DNA of 64,000 bases from Microbacterium oleivorans (GTDB taxonomy: Bacteria > Actinomycetota > Actinomycetes > Actinomycetales > Microbacteriaceae). Both the position numbers and the translations under genes were made by a program. Shown one piece after another: positions 42,009 to 49,605 of the stretch. Position 1 is the stretch's first letter; every line of letters begins with the position of its first letter. The stretch lies in the NCBI RefSeq assembly GCF_013389665.1, contig NZ_CP058316.1, positions 1,302,001 through 1,366,000 on the forward strand, given 5' to 3'. The notes under the pieces are model-generated. The model saw only the letters and a program-made list of their open reading frames with translations, had not been told where the DNA came from and ran no database searches.

Positions 42009-43514
42009 TCAGTCCCACAGCCGGGTGATGCGCAGCGCGATCGCCTCGCCCGCGGGCAGCTCGACGGCATCCGCAGCGAACGCCTCGTTGCGCTGCACGT
42101 CCTCGAGCACGAAACGGCGCGCCACGGGCACGACCGTCATGTTCCAGGTGTCGATGATGTCGACCGCGAACGCGTCGCCCGGTTCGAGTCGCTCGCCCAC
42201 ATTCGTCGCCTGCGGCAGCCGGAATCGCCACCTGTCCGGCGCGGAGCGCCCGAAATAGCGCAGGTACTGGCGACGCGCCACCCCGCCGACGTGCTCGGGG
42301 TCGTCCCACTTGTCGATCGGGTCGATGCCGGGGATCACCAGGTCCTCGAGCACCTGCCGGAGGAAGGCCAGGCGCTGCGGGGACCGCCCGACGAGCGGTC
42401 CCCCCTCGACGATGTGCAGGCTCCCGCCGGGGAGTGCGAAGCTCTCGCCGTGCGAGGCGTAGCATCCCGACACCGTCGCGACCCAGAACTGATGCACGAG
42501 CTCCGCCGCGCTCAGGTGGCCCCAGCGTTCGGGGATGTCGCCCTCGTACTTGATCTCGTCGAGCACGACCGGCTTGTCGTAGGCGTCGCGGTACAGGCCC
42601 GCGCGCCCGAGCTCGGTGGTGACGTGGCCGTTCTGGATCGACGCGTGGGTGATCCAGGGCCGGTTGTGATCGAACAGCTCGATCCAGTTGTGGATCGATC
42701 GCAGGTGATCGTGCGGATCGCTCTCGGCCAGGAGCATCCCCAGCCTGTCCCAGCGCGAACGGGGTCGGTCGAGGAGGTCGAACTCGTTGCACAGCGACCA
42801 CCACACGTGCGGGAACGCCGAGAGCCGCGCCACGAGGTAGCGCAGGTACGCGGCGTCCTGCTCCTCGGTGAGCCCGTCGAGGCCGAAGCGGCCACCGTCG
42901 TATGCGTTGAGGATGAGGATGTCGGCCTGGATGCCTCGCTCGCCGAGCACTGCGACGGCGGCGTCGAGCCGGCGGAAGAACGCGATGTTCGGCCGGTCGA
43001 CGTCCCAACCGGCGGGGCCGCGCTCGAAGGGCAGCAGCGCGGGATGATGCTCCACGTAGTCGCCGGCCTGCGGGAAGACGAGGAAGCGGAGCTTCGTGAA
43101 GCGCGCCTGCGTCACCGCATCGATCGTCGCCGCGAACAGCTCGTCGTCCTGGTGGAGCCAGTTGTACACCGTGGCCCCGACCGGCCGGTAGGGGGTGCCG
43201 TCGGCGTGGGCGAAGTGGAAGCGATCGGCCACGCGCACCGGGCCGCGTCCCGCGGTGCCGGCGACGACGACCGTGCCGGTGCGGCCGTGGAGCTCGGCGG
43301 CCTCGCTCGCCGTAGACCACGACCACTCCCCGGCCTCCTCCGGGAGGAAGCGGGCGAGGTAGCGCGTGCCGCCGTCCCAGAACCCGGGGATCCGCAGACA
43401 CCGGTCGCCGAGGCGGGCTTCGAGGGTGAAGGGGGTGCGCGAGGCGGGAATCGGCCGCGCCGGACCCGTGAACGCCAGCTCGACGGGGGCGTACACCCGC
43501 GCCGCGTCGATCAT
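42009..43514 (-). CDS. DUF5060/DUF4038/DUF5605-type glycoside hydrolase (501 aa), possible apiosidase-like
   Basis: This paralogue of the 23.7 kb hydrolase lacks its helical N-terminal module. An Ig-like domain (about 1-85) is followed by a barrel with YRPVGATVYNWLHQDDEL, HVWWSLCNEFDLL and KPVVLDEIKYEGDIPERWGHL, and then a beta-domain with DIIDTWNMTVVPVA. Glu244 (NEFD) and Glu320 (DEIKYEGD) are the likely acid/base and nucleophile. DUF4038 proteins include GH140 apiosidase, so an apiosyl or related linkage is a reasonable guess in this neighbourhood. It is cytoplasmic and lies directly downstream of the extended SDR gene. GTG 43520 is an alternative start. Confidence 0.7.
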   Translation of the reverse strand: MIDAARVYAPVELAFTGPARPIPASRTPFTLEARLGDRCLRIPGFWDGGTRYLARFLPEEAGEWSWSTASEAAELHGRTGTVVVAGTAGRGPVRVADRFHFAHADGTPYRPVGATVYNWLHQDDELFAATIDAVTQARFTKLRFLVFPQAGDYVEHHPALLPFERGPAGWDVDRPNIAFFRRLDAAVAVLGERGIQADILILNAYDGGRFGLDGLTEEQDAAYLRYLVARLSAFPHVWWSLCNEFDLLDRPRSRWDRLGMLLAESDPHDHLRSIHNWIELFDHNRPWITHASIQNGHVTTELGRAGLYRDAYDKPVVLDEIKYEGDIPERWGHLSAAELVHQFWVATVSGCYASHGESFALPGGSLHIVEGGPLVGRSPQRLAFLRQVLEDLVIPGIDPIDKWDDPEHVGGVARRQYLRYFGRSAPDRWRFRLPQATNVGERLEPGDAFAVDIIDTWNMTVVPVARRFVLEDVQRNEAFAADAVELPAGEAIALRITRLWD

Positions 43515-43525
43515 CGGCACGCCGC

Positions 43526-44356
43526 TCAGCGCCAGTCGTACTCGGCGCGGAAGCCGAGCTCGCGCTGGATCCTGCGCGTCGACATTAGCGATTCGAACTC
43601 GCCGAGATCGTCCGCCACCGGGGTGCCCGGGAACCAGCGTTGCGCCACCGCGCGCGATGCGTCCCGCGTACCCGAGGTCGGCGCGGCGACGTTGTAGACG
43701 GCGAATCCGGGGCGGGCGGCGGCGAGCGCGAGGGCGACGGCGGCGGCCCCGTCGCGCGCGTCGATCCACGATCCGAGGAGGTCGCGGCGGTAGTCGGGCT
43801 CACCCGCGCGCTCGAAGGTGGCGTACTCGTCGGGGGCGACGACGTTGGTGAACCGGAGCGCGGTGATCGAGGCGTCCTCGCCCCAGCGCGCCATCTGTGC
43901 GGCCATCGCCTCCTCGACGACCTTGCCGAGCCCGTACGTGTTGTTGGCCGAGCTGTAGGTCTCGTCGACGGGGAGAGCCGGCGGCGCCTCGTCGAAGGGG
44001 AAGCCCATGGCGGTGATGCTCGAGGCGAACACGACCCGTCGGATGCCGGCGCGGTGGGCAGCGAAGAGCACATTGAAGGTGATCGCGACGTTGGTGTGGA
44101 ACGTCGCCGCGTCCGGCACGAGACCGTTGACGGGGATCGCGGCGAGGTGAACCAGCGCCTCGAGCCCGGTGTGCCGGGCCGTGACGCCCAGCATCGCGTC
44201 GAGGGTCTGCCCGTAGTCCGCCAGGTCGACCCGGGTGAAGCCGGGCCCAGGGGTGCCCACCGTGTCGAACCCCACCACGTCGTGCCCGTCCGAGCGCAGC
44301 CGCTCGACCGTCGCCCGACCGAGCTTCCCGCCACTGCCTGTCACGCCGATCGTCAT
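43526..44356 (-). CDS. Extended SDR: NAD-dependent epimerase/dehydratase or sugar dehydrogenase
   Basis: The 276-residue protein has the extended-SDR cofactor motif TGSGGKLGRATVERL, an acidic residue after strand 2 (VGFDTVG), VHLAAIPVNG, the Ser region VFASSITAMGF and the Tyr-x-x-x-Lys of NTYGLGKVVEE. Size and layout (about 270 residues, short C-terminus) resemble uronate dehydrogenases more than nucleotide-sugar epimerases. It may thus oxidise a released aldose or uronic acid at C1, which makes it another candidate for the missing apiose oxidation step. The start follows AAGGA. It leads a two-gene minus-strand operon with the DUF5605-type hydrolase. Confidence 0.7.
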   Translation of the reverse strand: MTIGVTGSGGKLGRATVERLRSDGHDVVGFDTVGTPGPGFTRVDLADYGQTLDAMLGVTARHTGLEALVHLAAIPVNGLVPDAATFHTNVAITFNVLFAAHRAGIRRVVFASSITAMGFPFDEAPPALPVDETYSSANNTYGLGKVVEEAMAAQMARWGEDASITALRFTNVVAPDEYATFERAGEPDYRRDLLGSWIDARDGAAAVALALAAARPGFAVYNVAAPTSGTRDASRAVAQRWFPGTPVADDLGEFESLMSTRRIQRELGFRAEYDWR

Positions 44357-44409
44357 CGCCACATCCTTGATCCGGTCTGGTTTCGGCGCGGTGCGCCGGT
44401 GCATAATCA

Positions 44410-44421
44410 TTCTATAGTGAA
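44410..44421. promoter_or_regulatory. TTCTATARTGAA operator, copy 1 (SorC / SDR divergent region)
   Basis: TTCTATAGTGAA forms the inverted repeat TTC-N6-GAA and includes a -10-like TATAGT. The flanking CA on the left is shared with the copy at 59812. It lies in the 203-base spacer between the SDR-hydrolase operon and the SorC-type gene and is the only conspicuous A/T-rich element there. Position and recurrence suggest the binding site of the SorC-type protein. Confidence 0.5.
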
Positions 44422-44559
44422 GATTGTTTACCTGGGAGGTCGGATGGCGAACGTCACTGCCGGACCCGGTGCCCGCCCGGCTCCGCCATCGAGCTCAGAT
44501 GGCATCCTTGATGCACACGGCCCCACCCTCCCCCGGGTCGAATCTTGAACGGAGCACGC

Positions 44560-45534
44560 GTGTCGATGAGCCGCTACACCCGTCCGCACGACGGGCAGGT
44601 GCGCTTGATGACGAAGATCGCTCGGATGTACCACGAGCGGGGTGCGCGGCAAGCCGACATCGCCCAGGCGCTCAACATCTCGCAGGCGAAGGTGTCGCGC
44701 CTGCTCAAGCGCGCCGAGGCGGTCGGGATCGTCCGCACGATCGTCACGGTCGCGCCGGGCGTCTACACCGAGCTCGAGGAGCGCCTCGAGACCGCGTACG
44801 GGCTGACCGACGTCGTCGTCGTCGACGTCGACCCCGAGGCCGACGAGGCCGAGACCCTCGCCTCGATCGGAGCGGGCGCCGCCGCCTACCTCGAGGCGAC
44901 CCTCTCGGGCACCGACCGCATCGGCGTCTCGTCGTGGAGCCAGACCATCCTCGCGATGGTCGATCGGATGCGGCCGCTGCCCACCCGGGGGGCCACCGAG
45001 GTCGTGCAGCTGCTGGGCGGCATGGGCGCGGCCGAGGCGCAGAGCCACTCCAACCGCATCCTGGGCGAGCTCGCCCGCATGCTCGGCGCCGAGCCGGTCT
45101 ACGTTCCCGCGCCCGGCATCGTCGCGGGACCCGACATCCGCGACAGCCTGCTGTCGGGAGCCTCGATGCAGGACGTCACGCGTCGGTGGCGCGAGCTGAC
45201 CATGGCGATCATGGGCATCGGCAGCGTCGAGCCCTCCGACGTGCTCGCCACCAGCGGCAACGCGTTCACGGACGAGGAGCGATCGCCGCTGCTGGCCGCG
45301 GGCGCCGTCGGCGACATCTGCCACCGGATCTTCCGAGCCGACGGCAGCCTCGTGCGCGGCGACATCGACGACCGCATCATCGCGATCCCCGTCGACGACC
45401 TGCACCGCATCCCCCGCCGTGTCGGCATCGCCGGCGGCCCGCGCAAGCTCGAGGCGATCCGCGGGGCCCTCGCCGGGGACTGGGTCACGACCCTGGTCAC
45501 CGATCTGCGCACGGCCGAGAACCTCGCGGACTGA
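44560..45534 (+). CDS. SorC/DeoR-type sugar-binding transcriptional regulator
   Basis: The 324-residue protein has an N-terminal helix-turn-helix, ARMYHERGARQADIAQALNISQAKVSRLLKRA, and a C-terminal sugar-binding domain of the SorC family (VGVSSWSQTILAMVD-like phosphosugar loop, EVVQLLGGMG, DICHRIFRADG, GIAGGPRKLEAIRGAL). Such regulators respond to phosphorylated sugars and control neighbouring catabolic operons. The start is a GTG five bases after ACGGAG; TTG 44545 and ATG 44566 are alternatives. The gene is central to the 42-54 kb region, and candidate sites lie at 44.4, 49.5 and 59.8 kb. Confidence 0.85.
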   Translation: MSMSRYTRPHDGQVRLMTKIARMYHERGARQADIAQALNISQAKVSRLLKRAEAVGIVRTIVTVAPGVYTELEERLETAYGLTDVVVVDVDPEADEAETLASIGAGAAAYLEATLSGTDRIGVSSWSQTILAMVDRMRPLPTRGATEVVQLLGGMGAAEAQSHSNRILGELARMLGAEPVYVPAPGIVAGPDIRDSLLSGASMQDVTRRWRELTMAIMGIGSVEPSDVLATSGNAFTDEERSPLLAAGAVGDICHRIFRADGSLVRGDIDDRIIAIPVDDLHRIPRRVGIAGGPRKLEAIRGALAGDWVTTLVTDLRTAENLAD

Positions 45535-45559
45535 TCGTCGACGGGTTCGCTCCGTCGGC

Positions 45560-46204
45560 TCAGGTCAGCGCGGCCGCGAGGCGCTCGACGCCCAGCCGCG
45601 GGCTGGTGAGCACCGGGACCGCGACCGAGACCGCATCGGCGGCGCCGGCCATCGAGGCCTGCGCCAGCACGATGACGTCGACCTCGGCGGCGGCGCGCTC
45701 GATGGCGGCGCCGACGAGACGGTCGTGGGTGGCGCGATCACCGGACGCCACGGCCTCGAAGGCCCCGTCGATGACCTCGTCGGTGATCTCGGGCTCGAGA
45801 CCCGCCAGGGCGGCGCGCTCGCGGAGCAGGCCGATCGTCGGCCGGCTGGTCGTCGAGAGCGTCGCGAGCACCCGCACCCGACGGCCCGCACGAACGGCCG
45901 CGTCGGCCATCGCCTCGTCCACCCGCAGCACCGGGATGCCCGCTGCGGCGCCGGCGGGGGCGGCGAGCTCCGAGATCGACGAGCACGTGAACATCACCGC
46001 ATCCGCGCCGCCGGACGCCGCCGCCTGCACGAGCGCATCGACGCGGCCGGGAACGGATGCCGAGCGCTGCGGGTCGCGCAGGTCGGCGACGATCTTGTCG
46101 TCGAGATAGTTCACCACCACCGCACCCGGCAGCAGCTCCCCGGCCAGCTCGCCGAACGGGGCGATGTTGACCGCTCCGGTGTGCAGGAACGCGATGCGCG
46201 TCAT
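45560..46204 (-). CDS. Asp/Glu/hydantoin racemase-superfamily protein with a single catalytic Cys
   Basis: The 214-residue protein has the Asp/Glu racemase fold. The first catalytic Cys is present (Cys74 in MFTCSSISEL), but the second position reads VIVLAQASMAG, with Ala where racemases carry Cys. A standard two-base racemisation is therefore unlikely. Relatives with one Cys include maleate isomerase-like and decarboxylase-like enzymes. The gene is last in an operon with a CUT1 importer, in the neighbourhood of sugar-acid genes, so a sugar-acid derivative may be the substrate. The ATG at 46204 sits nine bases after AAGGG; ATG 46213 overlaps the permease stop and is the alternative. Confidence 0.7.
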   Translation of the reverse strand: MTRIAFLHTGAVNIAPFGELAGELLPGAVVVNYLDDKIVADLRDPQRSASVPGRVDALVQAAASGGADAVMFTCSSISELAAPAGAAAGIPVLRVDEAMADAAVRAGRRVRVLATLSTTSRPTIGLLRERAALAGLEPEITDEVIDGAFEAVASGDRATHDRLVGAAIERAAAEVDVIVLAQASMAGAADAVSVAVPVLTSPRLGVERLAAALT

Positions 46205-46209
46205 CGGGC

Positions 46210-47127
46210 TCATCCCTTCAGCGATCCGGCCGCCAGGCCGGCCATGATCTTCTTGTTCAAGAACACGAACACGACGAGCAGAACGATGATGTTGACGCTG
46301 ATCGCCGCGAACAGCGGCCCGTACTGCGTCGACCCGTATTCGTCGGACAGGCTCAGCAGACCCACCTGGATGGTAGCGAGGTCGGGCTTGGTCGTGAAGG
46401 TCAGCGCGATCAGCAGGTCGTTGAAGACGCTGAAGAACTGGACGAGCCCGATCGTGAGCATCGAGTTCTTCATCAGCGGCAGCGCGATGACGAAGAAGGA
46501 CCGCAGCGGGCTCGAGCCGTCCATCGTGGCCGCCTCGAATATCTCGCGCGGCACGGATCGGAAGTACGCCGCCATGAGGAACGTCGTCAGCGGGATGCCC
46601 ATCGCCGTGTAGGTCAGGATCAGCGGCCAGAGCGAGTTGGTCAGCCCCGCCCGGAAGTAGACGGTGAACAGCGGCACGAGGATCATCTGCCCGGGCACCA
46701 TGATGCCGGCGAGGATGAACAGCAGCACCGTGCGGCGGCCCTTCCAGATCATGACCTCGAGCACGTAGCCCGCGGCCACGCCCAGGAGGATGATCAGCGC
46801 CACCGAGGGGATGGTCACCAGCAGGCTGTTGCGGTAGTTGATGCCGACGTTGCCCCGGGTCAGCGCCGAGACGTAGTTGTCGAGCGTCCAGGTCTCCGGC
46901 AGCGCCCAGGTCGGGTTCTCGAAGAACTCCGTCTGGGTCTTGAAGGATCCGAGGATCATCCACAGCTGCGGATACATCACGACGATCAGCAGCACCGTCA
47001 CCACCAGCCACACCGGGATGCGGCGCAGGGAGCGGCGGATGCGGCGCGCCGCGCTCGGCGCGGAGCCGGGGGCGGCGACCTTGCGCGACCGGGGTCGAGC
47101 CTGGGTCAGGGTCTGGGTGGCGGTCAT
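46210..47127 (-). CDS. Sugar ABC importer permease, CUT1 MalG type (second system)
   Basis: The 305-residue membrane protein starts with an Arg/Ala-rich cytoplasmic tail, then LWMILGSFKTQTEFFENPTWALPETW and the EAA loop REIFEAATMDGSSPLRSFFVIALPLMKNSMLTI. It ends with LNKKIMAGLAAGSLKG. Closely similar to the permease at 38.4-39.3 kb, it forms the second CUT1 system with its neighbours. The start lies one base after the preceding permease stop, indicating coupling. No ATPase gene accompanies either system. Confidence 0.9.
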   Translation of the reverse strand: MTATQTLTQARPRSRKVAAPGSAPSAARRIRRSLRRIPVWLVVTVLLIVVMYPQLWMILGSFKTQTEFFENPTWALPETWTLDNYVSALTRGNVGINYRNSLLVTIPSVALIILLGVAAGYVLEVMIWKGRRTVLLFILAGIMVPGQMILVPLFTVYFRAGLTNSLWPLILTYTAMGIPLTTFLMAAYFRSVPREIFEAATMDGSSPLRSFFVIALPLMKNSMLTIGLVQFFSVFNDLLIALTFTTKPDLATIQVGLLSLSDEYGSTQYGPLFAAISVNIIVLLVVFVFLNKKIMAGLAAGSLKG

Positions 47128-47128
47128 C

Positions 47129-48010
47129 TCAGTCCTCCACGCGCTTGCTCGAGGAGCGGAACACGGTCAGCGTGAACACGAGGCACAGCAGGGTCAGCAC
47201 GAGCGCGATCGTGCTGCCGTAGCCGTACTCGGCGTACTCGAACGCGGTGCGGTACATGTACAGGGTCAGCGGCGAGGTCGAGGTCCCCGGGCCGCCGCCG
47301 TTGAGGGCGAGCAGGCTGTCGAACACCTTGAGCGTGGAGTTGAGGCTGAAGATGATCGAGGAGAGCAGGATCGGCGCCGACAGCGGCACGATGATGTTCC
47401 GCACCAGCCGCAGGCCGCCCGCGCCGTCGAGGCGAGCCGATTCGATGATCTCGTCGGGGATGTCGAGGAGCCCCGTGTACAGCAGCACGGCGTAGAAGCC
47501 CATCGAGCTCCACAGCGTCATGACGATGGCGGTGGCCATGGTTCCGGCCGTCGAGGCCATGAACTCCACGCTGCTGCCGCCGAAGAAGTTGATGACGTCG
47601 TTGACAGGCCCCTGGTTGTCGCCCACGGCCACGAAACTGCGGAACAGCAGGGCCACGGCGACGGTGGGCAGCACCATGGGGAAGAACACCGCGGTGCGCA
47701 CGAACGCCGATCCCTTGCGCAGCACGAACACGTACAGCAGCGCGAGCAGGTACCCGAACGTCACCTGAGACACGGTCGCGATCAGGGCGAAGCCGATCGT
47801 GACCCACAGCGACTGCAGCGCGGCGCCGTCGGTGGCGAAGGTCGTGAAGTTGTCGAACCCGACGAACTCGAACCCGCGCAGGGTGTTGCCCTGGAAGAAC
47901 GAGAGCCCCAGCGACCACAGCACCGGAACGACCTTGAGCAGGACGTAGATGGCGAGGGGCGGGATGAGGAGGATGAGGATCGTCTTGCGGTCCCCGTAGA
48001 CGCGGTTCAT
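47129..48010 (-). CDS. Sugar ABC importer permease, CUT1 MalF type (second system)
   Basis: The 293-residue protein begins with MNRVYGDRKTILILLIPPLAIYVLL. It has the EAA-type loop GLLDIPDEIIESARLDGAGGLRLVRNIIVPLSAPILL and the FDSLLALNGGGPGTSTSPLTLYMYRTAFEYAEYGYGS segment, all typical of MalF-type CUT1 permeases and very close to the copy at 37.5 kb. It follows the binding-protein gene after a strong hairpin and is preceded by GGAAGGA. The regulator is probably SorC rather than LacI, as judged from the upstream region. Confidence 0.9.
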   Translation of the reverse strand: MNRVYGDRKTILILLIPPLAIYVLLKVVPVLWSLGLSFFQGNTLRGFEFVGFDNFTTFATDGAALQSLWVTIGFALIATVSQVTFGYLLALLYVFVLRKGSAFVRTAVFFPMVLPTVAVALLFRSFVAVGDNQGPVNDVINFFGGSSVEFMASTAGTMATAIVMTLWSSMGFYAVLLYTGLLDIPDEIIESARLDGAGGLRLVRNIIVPLSAPILLSSIIFSLNSTLKVFDSLLALNGGGPGTSTSPLTLYMYRTAFEYAEYGYGSTIALVLTLLCLVFTLTVFRSSSKRVED

Positions 48011-48037
48011 CGGCGCCGTCCTTCCGGAATCATGAGG

Positions 48038-48069
48038 GGGCCCGGCACCCGCGGACGGGGGCCGGGCCC
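48038..48069 (-). terminator. 9-bp GC-only stem-loop between binding-protein and permease genes (second system)
   Basis: GGGCCCGGC (48038-48046) pairs perfectly with GCCGGGCCC (48061-48069) around a 14-base loop, a few bases after the binding-protein stop on the minus strand. As with the hairpins at 11.9 and 37.4 kb, there is no T-tract. It should limit read-through or protect the upstream mRNA. Confidence 0.65.
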
Positions 48070-48076
48070 GGGAACA

Positions 48077-49420
48077 TCAGCCGTTGGCTTCGACGCTGGC
48101 CTGGAGGTCGGCCATGTACTGCTCGGGGGTCATCTGCCCCGTGGTCAGCAGCGTGACGTTGGTCGATGCGAGCGAGTTCGACTTCGCGTCCAGCAGAGCC
48201 TCGAACCACAGCACGGTCTCGGAGATCTCCGAGATCTTGTCCTGCACGAAGGCCGTGGTCTCGGGAACGTCGGTGACCTCGCCGTTGACCTTGAAGCCCG
48301 ACAGCACGCCGGCGTCCTGCAGCGCCTGCTGCCCGTAGTTCTCGGCGATGCACGAGAACCAGTCCGCGACCTTCGGCCCGGCGAGCTTGGGGTTGGCGGC
48401 CATGGCCGTCCCCGCGTTGGCGGGCCACTGGTCGATCGTCCCGGCACCGCCGTCGACGGCCGGGAACGGCATGAAGCCGACGTTCTCGGCGCCGATCTGG
48501 TTCTGCTCCTCGTCGTTGATGTTGCTCAGCAGCCAGGTGCCGTCGTACTTCATGGCGGCCTTGCCGGTGAGGAAGGCCGCGGTGGCGGCATCCGGCTCGA
48601 CGGAGTTGAAGCCGTCGCCGAAGAAGCCCTCCTCGGCCATGTCCTGCAGCGCCTGCGCACCGGCGACGTACTCCGGGTCGGTCAGCTTGGCGTTGCCGTC
48701 ACGGATGTCGGTCATCGCCTCCGGACCGACGTTGCGGAAGATGTACATGCCCATGAGGCGGGTCAGCGGCCATCCCTGCGAACCCGCCTGGGCGAACGGC
48801 TGGTAGCCGGCGGCGGCGAGCTTCTCGCTCGCGGCGGTCAGCTCGTCGAAGGTCTGCGGCTCCTCGAGCCCGGCCTCGGCGAAGGCGGCCTTGTTGTACC
48901 AGATGCCCTCGAGGTTGTACTGGTAGGGCAGCGAGACCATCTGGCCGTAGACGTTGTTCACCGTCGAGGACGCAGCGGGCAGGATGTTGTCCCACGCGCC
49001 GGCCTCGGTCAGGAACTCCTCGTAGTCGAGCACCAGCTCGGCGACGCCCAGATCGCCGTCGGGCCGCACCATCGCGGTTCCGGCGATGAAGTGCGCCGGG
49101 AGGGCGTCCTGGCTGGCCAGCAGGGTGACCTTCTGCACGGTGTCGGCCTGCGCCGTCTTCTCGTGGACGAGCGGAAGGGCTTCGTTCTCGGCCTTGCACT
49201 GATCCGCTGCGAGCGCGTCCAGCTGCGCCTCGAGGGTCGGGTTCTCGTTGGCCGTGAGGACGGTGAACGTCTCGGGGTCGGTGCCGGAGAAGCTCCCGGC
49301 ATCCTCACCGCCGCCGGAAGCGGCCGGGGCGCCGCCGCCGGCGCAGGCGGCGAGCGAGGCGATTGAGGCGAGCGCGAGACCGGTCACGATCATGCTGCGC
49401 CGCGGGCTGCGGATGTTCAT
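48077..49420 (-). CDS. Sugar ABC importer substrate-binding lipoprotein, CUT1 (second system)
   Basis: The 447-residue precursor carries a lipoprotein signal with lipobox LAAC, then a Gly/Ala linker. Family 1 binding-protein features are LLASQDALPAHFIAGTAM, LPYQYNLEGIWYNKAAFAEAGLEEPQTFDEL and FMPFPAVDGGAGTIDQWPAN. Paralogous to the protein at 36.1 kb. The ATG follows AAGGAGG at six bases. It is first in the operon binding protein-permease-permease-racemase-like and is divergent from the GH127/RLP/kinase operon. The ligand may contain arabinose or apiose, judged only by the neighbouring genes. Confidence 0.88.
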   Translation of the reverse strand: MNIRSPRRSMIVTGLALASIASLAACAGGGAPAASGGGEDAGSFSGTDPETFTVLTANENPTLEAQLDALAADQCKAENEALPLVHEKTAQADTVQKVTLLASQDALPAHFIAGTAMVRPDGDLGVAELVLDYEEFLTEAGAWDNILPAASSTVNNVYGQMVSLPYQYNLEGIWYNKAAFAEAGLEEPQTFDELTAASEKLAAAGYQPFAQAGSQGWPLTRLMGMYIFRNVGPEAMTDIRDGNAKLTDPEYVAGAQALQDMAEEGFFGDGFNSVEPDAATAAFLTGKAAMKYDGTWLLSNINDEEQNQIGAENVGFMPFPAVDGGAGTIDQWPANAGTAMAANPKLAGPKVADWFSCIAENYGQQALQDAGVLSGFKVNGEVTDVPETTAFVQDKISEISETVLWFEALLDAKSNSLASTNVTLLTTGQMTPEQYMADLQASVEANG

Positions 49421-49467
49421 AGCGTCCTCCTTGACGACGACCATGCAAAGGTGCGGGTACACCGATG

Positions 49468-49496
49468 ACAGTAGGGACGAACCCGACGTGTGTCAA
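49468..49496 (-). promoter_or_regulatory. Promoter of the second CUT1 operon
   Basis: On the minus strand TTGACA (49496-49491) and TACTGT (49473-49468) are separated by 17 bases, giving a start of transcription about 40 bases before the ATG. A candidate SorC site lies just upstream of the -35. Confidence 0.6.
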
Positions 49497-49506
49497 CAGT
49501 CGGGGT

Positions 49507-49520
49507 TGAAATTCTATTCA
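49507..49520. promoter_or_regulatory. Degenerate TTCTAT operator, copy 2 (CUT1 / GH127 divergent region)
   Basis: TGAAATTCTATTCA contains the ATTCTAT half-site of the copies at 44.4 and 59.8 kb, but the right half differs, and the sequence can also be read as TGAA-N6-TTCA. It lies ten bases upstream of the -35 of the minus-strand importer promoter and about 90 bases before GH127. It is weaker evidence than the other two copies. Confidence 0.35.
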
Positions 49521-49605
49521 CTTTGTGGCTGAATCGGGTGAGCAGGCTCGCTTGCCGCCCCGTCGCGGCGGCACGAGACTGGACCGCACCTCGGAAGGAA
49601 GATCC

